In this document: in pieces, positions 59,308-64,000 of the stretch
Position numbering within the stretch: position 1 is the first letter of the stretch
Layout of the letters: each line of letters begins with the position of its first letter
From: Paractinoplanes maris
Lineage (GTDB): Bacteria; Actinomycetota; Actinomycetes; Mycobacteriales; Micromonosporaceae
Direction: 5' to 3'
Assembly: GCF_023544465.1 (NCBI RefSeq)
Contig: NZ_JALPVL010000012.1
Span: forward strand, 248,001 to 312,000
Length of the DNA stretch: 64,000 bases
Program-made: the position numbers and the translations under genes
The notes under the pieces: generated by a model
The model's database searches: none
Seen by the model: only the letters and a program-made list of their open reading frames with translations
What the model was told of the DNA's origin: nothing

Positions 59308-59411
59308 GAGGGGCACAGCTTAACTTGCCGGTGGCGACGCGGGGGTAACCAGCCGTCGGTAGGTGGGGGACCGAACGGCTACGTTGGCAGGTTGTCAACA
59401 AGACTGCGCAG

Positions 59412-60410
59412 CTACCTTGAGTTGTCCTCCGGGGCCGGCGGGACCGAGACCTCGGGCGTCCCGACCGGCGGCATGAAAGCGTCGGTCCAGCGGCCCAACT
59501 CGCGGAAGACTTCGGTGCGTACCTCTTTGCCGGAGAGCGTGAGATCGTGCATGCCGCCGTCGAACCGGGCGATCGTGACCCGCGGGCCGAGACGCGGCGC
59601 CCAGCGCACGATGTGCTCGACATCCAGCACGGAGTCGGAGACGCGGAGATCCTCGTGCCACGCGCGGCCCCGGAACGTCCGCGTCGAACACGCGACCATC
59701 ACCGGCGCGTCGATGCCCAAGCCGGCCCGCAGCCGACGCTGACCACGCCGAATGGCCTCCAGCCAGCCCGAGGTCACCGGGAAACCGAACACCGGCTTCC
59801 ACGCCAGATCGTAGGACCACTCGCCATTGTGGTCACTGTGCAGGCTCTGGCCGTAAAGGCCCAGCGACGACATCGGGATCTTCCGGTACGGCGTACGCCG
59901 GGTGGCCGCGATCGTCGCCGCCATGATGGGCTTCTTCAGCAGCCAGGGCACGTTGAAATCGAAGAACGGGCTGTTCAGGAATAGTCCGTCGACGATGCCT
60001 TGCTTCTGCCGGGTGTGTGACCACAGCGACGTGATCAGACCGCCGGTCGAGTGGCCGGCCACCAGCATCTGGTCGTGGCCGTCCTGCTCGCGGATGATGC
60101 GCGCCGACTCGTCGAGCTCGGGGAAGTAGTCGGTGAGGCTGCGCGCGAAATTCGGCGTCTGGTGGGGGAGCAGGCTGCGGCCGTATTTGCGCAGATCGAG
60201 CGCGTAGAAATCCCAGCCGCGCTCGACGAAGAAATCGGCCAGGTGGGTCTGGAAGAAATAGTCCACGAAGCCGTGCACGTACAGCACGGCCCGGCGGCTG
60301 GGGCGGTCGGCCCGCCGTCGCACGAGCGTGGCCACCACTTCACCTTCGTCGTCGCGACCCAGGTCGATCGTGTGCCGTTCGTAGGGCGGTCCGAGTACGT
60401 CGATCTCCAC
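59412..60410 (-). CDS. Alpha/beta hydrolase, lysophospholipase-like
   Basis: 332 residues. VLYVHGFVDYFF oxyanion region, nucleophile Ser in MLVAGHSTGGLITS, Asp in RVSDSVLD and His in FDGGMHDLTL. This is the Hydrolase_4 (monoacylglycerol lipase/lysophospholipase) type. No signal peptide, so cytoplasmic or surface-associated. ATG 60410. Substrate unknown. Confidence 0.88.
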   Translation of the reverse strand: MEIDVLGPPYERHTIDLGRDDEGEVVATLVRRRADRPSRRAVLYVHGFVDYFFQTHLADFFVERGWDFYALDLRKYGRSLLPHQTPNFARSLTDYFPELDESARIIREQDGHDQMLVAGHSTGGLITSLWSHTRQKQGIVDGLFLNSPFFDFNVPWLLKKPIMAATIAATRRTPYRKIPMSSLGLYGQSLHSDHNGEWSYDLAWKPVFGFPVTSGWLEAIRRGQRRLRAGLGIDAPVMVACSTRTFRGRAWHEDLRVSDSVLDVEHIVRWAPRLGPRVTIARFDGGMHDLTLSGKEVRTEVFRELGRWTDAFMPPVGTPEVSVPPAPEDNSR

Positions 60411-60474
60411 GGGCCCAGGCTACCCACCAGTACGCGTCGACGCGCGATATCAGAAACCCCGGCCCTTGTGGCCG

Positions 60475-60503
60475 ATTTCCACAGACCCAGTGCTTGTCCA
60501 CAG
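60475..60503. promoter_or_regulatory. Pair of DnaA-box-like sequences upstream of ssb paralogue
   Basis: ATTTCCACA (60475-60483) and TTGTCCACA (60495-60503), the latter an exact match to the actinobacterial DnaA-box preference, stand 20 bp apart on the same strand about 80 bp before the SSB start. Could link SSB expression to DnaA. Confidence 0.45.
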
Positions 60504-60582
60504 ACCACCGCTCAAGATCCCCGAGCCGTACGGCCCGAGCGAGAAGCTGCCCACCTCACCGCAACACAACTGGAGGACACAA

Positions 60583-61251
60583 GTGTTCGACACCAACCTC
60601 GTCGTCGTGGGCAACGTGCTGGTCGCCCCGGAATGGCGCCGCCTGGAGGGGTCCGGCTCGATGGTGGCCAACTTCCGGGTCGCCTCCAACGCCCGCAAGT
60701 TCGACCGGGAGACCAACACCTGGGTCGACGGCCGGAGCCTGCGGGTGCGGGTGACCGCGTGGCGCCGGCTGGCCGAGGGCGTGACCGCGTCGATCGCCGT
60801 CGGCGACCCCGTCATCGTCTACGGACGGCTCTTCACCCGCGACTGGAAGGACAGTGAGGGCAACGACCGGATCTCGTACGAGATGGAGGCGCTCTCGATC
60901 GGTCACGACCTCGCCCGCGGCCGGTCCCGGTTCGTGCGCAACCCGCGTGGTTCGGCCCAGGGCGTGAGCACGATCGAGGACACCGACGAGCGCTTCTTCA
61001 TCGGCGGCGAGCAGTCGGCGCCGGTCGCGGTCGAGGACGCCCCCGCCATCTTCGGCGACGGCGTTCCCGACGAGGACGGCCCGCTGTTCCCTGAGGCGGC
61101 GCCGTCGGATGAGGCGGCGTCGCGGTCCGACCACAAGGAGGAGGCATCCGACGAGGAGATCGCTCTCGAGGTCGAGAAGATCGCCGCCGCCGAGCCCGCA
61201 CCCGCCCGGCGCTCGCGCCGGACCGCGCGAAAGGAGCCCGTCGCCGCCTGA
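60583..61251 (+). CDS. Single-stranded DNA-binding protein (SSB) paralogue
   Basis: 222 residues. N-terminal OB fold (~1-115): FDTNLVVVGNVLVAPEWRRL, NFRVASNARKFDRE, RSLRVRVTAWRRLAEGV, PVIVYGRLFTRDWKDSEGND. The C-terminus is long and acidic (DEDGPLFPEAAPSDEAASRS...) and ends RRTARKEPVAA, lacking the DDxPF tip through which housekeeping SSB recruits partners. So it is probably the accessory (SsbB-type) rather than replication SSB. GTG 60583 with GGAGG six bases upstream. Confidence 0.9.
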   Translation: MFDTNLVVVGNVLVAPEWRRLEGSGSMVANFRVASNARKFDRETNTWVDGRSLRVRVTAWRRLAEGVTASIAVGDPVIVYGRLFTRDWKDSEGNDRISYEMEALSIGHDLARGRSRFVRNPRGSAQGVSTIEDTDERFFIGGEQSAPVAVEDAPAIFGDGVPDEDGPLFPEAAPSDEAASRSDHKEEASDEEIALEVEKIAAAEPAPARRSRRTARKEPVAA

Positions 61252-61429
61252 TCCACCGGCGCAGGAGGGCAGGTCAGCCGCTGTCGGCTCGCTGAGCCGG
61301 CACCGGCCCGGGTCGCCGGACGGCTGACACTGCCCCCGAATGGGGTGGTCCGATCGTCCCGGGCGATCGGGCCACCCGGCCGACCTGCCCGGTTGGGCGC
61401 GGGTGGGGGCCGACCGGCAGACTGGTCGC

Positions 61430-61891
61430 GTGCTGTTGAAGGAGATCCGCGCGATCGCGGGCGAGACACTTGTGCTCGCGCCGCACGACCAGGACACCGA
61501 GAGAGCCAACACCAGCTGGTTCGGCGCTCCGCCGCACGAGCGCATGGGCCTGACGGCCGAAGAGGTGGTCGCCGTCTTCGAAGAAACGATCGACCTGCTG
61601 CGGGGGCAGGTCGCTGCGATGTCGCACGTGGGGCCGGCGACGTTCTATGTGTGGCACGACCTGCAGGCGGGGCAGCTGCGCTGTTCCACCAGGTCGTGCG
61701 GGCGGGACGAACTGCCGTTCACCGAGAAGTACCGGACGACGGACGACCTGCGGGAGATCGTCGTCGAGTTCCTCGAGGATCGTGCGCCCGGCGCGATCGT
61801 CTGGGGCGAGTTCGACCCGGTGCCCATCCCGGACGGGCCGGAGCCTGACGTGCGGGAAATCCCGGTCTGGGTGTGCGACCTACGTTCATGA
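61430..61891 (+). CDS. Conserved actinobacterial protein of unknown function
   Basis: 153 residues, soluble: LLKEIRAIAGETLVLAPHDQ, a Cys pair in LRCSTRSCGRDEL, and a final VWGEFDPVPIPDGP strand. No recognised domain. GTG 61430 is chosen by frame and similarity in length to actinobacterial proteins of this kind; no RBS is obvious. It sits 39 bp before cobD, so it may share its transcript. Confidence 0.65.
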   Translation: MLLKEIRAIAGETLVLAPHDQDTERANTSWFGAPPHERMGLTAEEVVAVFEETIDLLRGQVAAMSHVGPATFYVWHDLQAGQLRCSTRSCGRDELPFTEKYRTTDDLREIVVEFLEDRAPGAIVWGEFDPVPIPDGPEPDVREIPVWVCDLRS

Positions 61892-61930
61892 TCGTCAGAT
61901 TGACCGGTTGAAGGCGGAAAGGACCAAGGC

Positions 61931-62968
61931 GTGGCGGGGGAGGCGAACCGGGCGGGCACGGCTGACGCGGTCGGGCTGGCGGCGGGCTATCTGCTCGACG
62001 CGGTGTTCGGGGATCCGCGGCGGTTCCACCCGGTCGCCGGGTTCGGGACGGTGGCGGGAGCGCTCGAGCGGCGGATCTACGCACCCAACCGGCGCGCGGG
62101 GGTGGCCTTCACGGCGGTCGCGGTGGGAGTGCCGGCCCTGGCCGGGGTGGCGGCTGCGGCGGCCACGCGGAGGCTGCCGATCGCCCGGGCCGCTCTGGTC
62201 GCCGGGGTCACCTGGACGGTGCTCGGCGGGCGGACCCTTCGGCGGGAGTCGCGGATCATGGCGGGACACCTCGACGACCACGATCTCGGCTCGGCGCGCG
62301 GGCGGCTCAACCACCTCTGCGGGCGGGACCCGTCCCGGCTCGACGAGTCCGAGCTGGCCCGGGCGACGGTCGAGTCCGTCGCCGAGAACACGTCCGATGC
62401 GGTGGTCGCACCGCTCGTCTGGGGTGGCCTGCTCGGGCTGCCGGGGCTGCTGGCCTACCGGGCGGCCAACACGCTCGACGCGATGGTGGGGCACCGGTCG
62501 CCGCGATATGCGCGGTTCGGGATGGCGTCGGCCCGGCTCGACGACGCGCTCAATCTGCTGCCGGCCCGGTTGACCGGTGTGCTGACGATCGCGGCGGCAC
62601 CGGTCGCGGGCGGCAACCCGAAGGAGACGTTGCGGGTCTGGCGCCGGGACCGCAACGATCACCCGTCGCCCAACGCGGGCCAGTGCGAGTCGGCCATGGC
62701 GGGGGCTCTGGGCGTACGGCTCGGGGGTCGCAACGTCTATTTCGGACGCAGCGAGACCAGGCCGTTCCTCGGCGACGGCCCCCGCCCGTCGGCCGTGCAC
62801 CTGCGCCGCGCCGCACGGGTGTCCGGCGCTGTCGGGCTCGCCGCCGCCGGCCTCGCCGTCGGAACGGCGCTGCTGAGAGGCGCTGTCGGATCGGCGCTGC
62901 TGAGAGGCGCCGGGGCGGTCGGAAGTGCGCCGCGGCAAAGCTCAGTGACCGGGCGGAGGGGACGGTGA
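61931..62968 (+). CDS. cobD: Adenosylcobinamide-phosphate synthase CobD/CbiB
   Basis: Joins aminopropanol phosphate (or its precursor) to adenosylcobyric acid. 345-residue membrane protein: LLDAVFGDPRRFHPVAGFG, VESVAENTSDAVVAPLVWGG, YRAANTLDAMVGHRSPRYAR, RVWRRDRNDHPSPNAGQCES, and multiple TMs. The last ~40 residues hold a repeat (TALLRGAVGSALLRGAGAVG) beyond the usual family end. GTG 61931 has AAAGGA upstream. Its stop overlaps cobQ by 4 bp. Confidence 0.94.
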   Translation: MAGEANRAGTADAVGLAAGYLLDAVFGDPRRFHPVAGFGTVAGALERRIYAPNRRAGVAFTAVAVGVPALAGVAAAAATRRLPIARAALVAGVTWTVLGGRTLRRESRIMAGHLDDHDLGSARGRLNHLCGRDPSRLDESELARATVESVAENTSDAVVAPLVWGGLLGLPGLLAYRAANTLDAMVGHRSPRYARFGMASARLDDALNLLPARLTGVLTIAAAPVAGGNPKETLRVWRRDRNDHPSPNAGQCESAMAGALGVRLGGRNVYFGRSETRPFLGDGPRPSAVHLRRAARVSGAVGLAAAGLAVGTALLRGAVGSALLRGAGAVGSAPRQSSVTGRRGR

Positions 62969-64000
62969 GCGGCGGGCTTCTCGTGGCCGGGACCACGTCG
63001 GACGCCGGGAAGAGTGTCCTCACGGCGGGGATCTGCCGTTGGCTGCACCGCCGGGGCGTCAAGGTCGCTCCGTTCAAGGCGCAGAACATGTCCAACAACT
63101 CGGTGGTCGTCGTCGGGCCGGACGGCCGCGGCGGCGAGATCGGCCGCGCCCAGGCGATGCAGGCGGCTGCCTGCGGCATCGCACCCGATCTGCGGTTCAA
63201 CCCCGTTCTGCTCAAGCCGGGCAGCGACTTCTCCAGCCAGGTGGTCCTGCTCGGTGAGGCCGTCGACACCGTCACGGCCGGCAACTACCGGTCGCTGCGG
63301 CCCCGCCTCGCCGAGACCGCCCACGCCGCCCTGGCCGAGCTCCGCGCGGAGTACGACGCCGTCATCTGCGAGGGCGCCGGCAGCCCGGCTGAGATCAACC
63401 TGCGCGACGGCGACTTCGTCAACCTGGGCCTGGCCCGCCAGGCCGGCCTCCCGGCGATCGTGGTCGGTGACATCGACCGGGGCGGTGTCTTCGCGGCCCT
63501 CTTCGGCACGGTCGCGCTGCTCAGCCCGGAGGATCAGGCGTTGATCGCCGGCTTCGTGATCAACAAGTTCCGCGGGGATCTGGGCCTGCTCCGGCCCGGG
63601 CTCGACATGATCACGTCGGTGTCGCACCGGCCGGTGTACGGCGTTCTGCCGTTCCACCGTGAGGTCTGGCTCGACGGTGAGGACTCCCTGGCGTACGGGA
63701 ATGTCGTGGGACGCCCGCAGGGCCCACACGGCACCGAGTGGCTGCGCGTCGCCGTCGTCCGCCTGCCGCGGCTCTCCAATGCGACCGACGCCGAGGCGCT
63801 CGCCGCCGAACCGGGTGTCCGGGTGCTTCTCACGGTTGAGCCGGCCGAGATCCTCGACGCCGATCTGGTGGTCATCCCCGGGTCGAAGGCCACCGTCAGC
63901 GACCTCGCCTGGCTGCGCGAGACCGGGCTGGCCGGCGCCATCGAGGCGCATGCCGCGCAGGGCAAGCCGGTGCTCGGCCTCTGCGGCGGCTTCCAGATGC
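62965..64000 (+). CDS. cobQ: Cobyric acid synthase CobQ, truncated by the window end
   Basis: Amidates adenosylcobyrinic a,c-diamide with glutamine. Reading from GTG 62965: GLLVAGTTSDAGKSVLTAGI is the P-loop-like nucleotide site, APFKAQNMSNNS and YDAVICEGAGSPAEINLRD follow, and the triad Cys nucleophile of the GATase domain appears in VLGLCGGFQM at the very edge. About 345 codons are present; the remaining ~140-150 residues lie outside. GTG overlaps the cobD stop (GTGA), so the genes are coupled. Confidence 0.96.
   Translation, partial: MSGGLLVAGTTSDAGKSVLTAGICRWLHRRGVKVAPFKAQNMSNNSVVVVGPDGRGGEIGRAQAMQAAACGIAPDLRFNPVLLKPGSDFSSQVVLLGEAVDTVTAGNYRSLRPRLAETAHAALAELRAEYDAVICEGAGSPAEINLRDGDFVNLGLARQAGLPAIVVGDIDRGGVFAALFGTVALLSPEDQALIAGFVINKFRGDLGLLRPGLDMITSVSHRPVYGVLPFHREVWLDGEDSLAYGNVVGRPQGPHGTEWLRVAVVRLPRLSNATDAEALAAEPGVRVLLTVEPAEILDADLVVIPGSKATVSDLAWLRETGLAGAIEAHAAQGKPVLGLCGGFQM

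Noticed and set aside
1..64000. Prophage, transposon or biosynthetic gene cluster
   Set aside because: No transposase, integrase, phage structural, PKS/NRPS or terpene synthase motifs were seen in any frame.

Overview
The window is GC-rich and densely coded on both strands, with short gaps, many GTG/TTG starts preceded by GGAGG-like ribosome binding sites, and frequent ATGA/GTGA overlaps. The gene repertoire (SARP-like and ANTAR regulators, PucR, MhuD-type heme degrader, GPGG small membrane protein, group 2 sigma factor, c-di-AMP riboswitch before an NlpC/P60 gene, DUF6158/DUF1360/DUF3817 proteins) points to a filamentous actinomycete, most likely of the Micromonosporaceae (Actinoplanes-like). 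This placement is inferred from gene content, not from a marker gene.

Layout. 0-2.3 kb: end of a SpoIIE-type phosphatase gene, a MarR regulator and a ROK repressor. 2.3-8.0 kb: xylose catabolism (xylA-xylB-MFS) behind a near-consensus promoter, then a convergent GH13 alpha-glucosidase with HD-domain and MHYT genes. 9.7-13.3 kb: GPGG peptide, metallophosphoesterase, BON protein, nucleotidyltransferase, thymidylate-kinase-like protein and an SDR. 13.3-16.1 kb: group 2 sigma factor, a shared terminator, and an NlpC/P60 cell-wall hydrolase under a c-di-AMP riboswitch. 16.2-24.7 kb: small membrane and acidic proteins, GAF-ANTAR regulator, MhuD-like heme oxygenase, drug exporter with MarR repressor, methyltransferase and two regulators. 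24.8-31.5 kb: a repeat-bearing membrane protein, a SerA-type dehydrogenase, a kinase-like protein, a DMT transporter, a 23-bp minisatellite and a membrane protein. 31.6-37.0 kb: a two-component system divergent from a lipoprotein/adaptor/MacB-type ABC exporter operon. 37.1-40.1 kb: a large KAP-type membrane NTPase and a DUF998 protein.

40.1-51.0 kb is the most coherent catabolic locus. A leftward operon (3-hydroxybutyrate dehydrogenase, PucR regulator, alpha/beta hydrolase, secreted PHB depolymerase, MHS-family transporter) faces a rightward branched-chain-type ABC importer (substrate-binding protein, two ATPases, two permeases). Together they look like a system for degrading extracellular polyhydroxybutyrate and taking up and oxidising the products. 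51.0-55.0 kb is a dihydroxyacetone kinase operon (dhaK-dhaL-dhaM) whose DhaM carries a full-length PTS enzyme I.

55.0-59.3 kb shows gene decay: a frameshifted fragment of a PPC/DUF296 gene whose intact paralogue lies about 2 kb away, a chimeric membrane-protein tail, an HTH remnant, a TPR-regulator remnant with an in-frame stop, and a 5'-truncated phosphotransferase, ending at a tRNA-Arg(TCT). This looks like a worn integration or rearrangement site. 59.4-64.0 kb holds a lysophospholipase-like hydrolase, an SSB paralogue preceded by DnaA-box-like sequences, a conserved hypothetical gene, and the cobalamin genes cobD and cobQ, the latter cut by the window end. No transposase, phage structural gene, CRISPR array or rRNA was seen.
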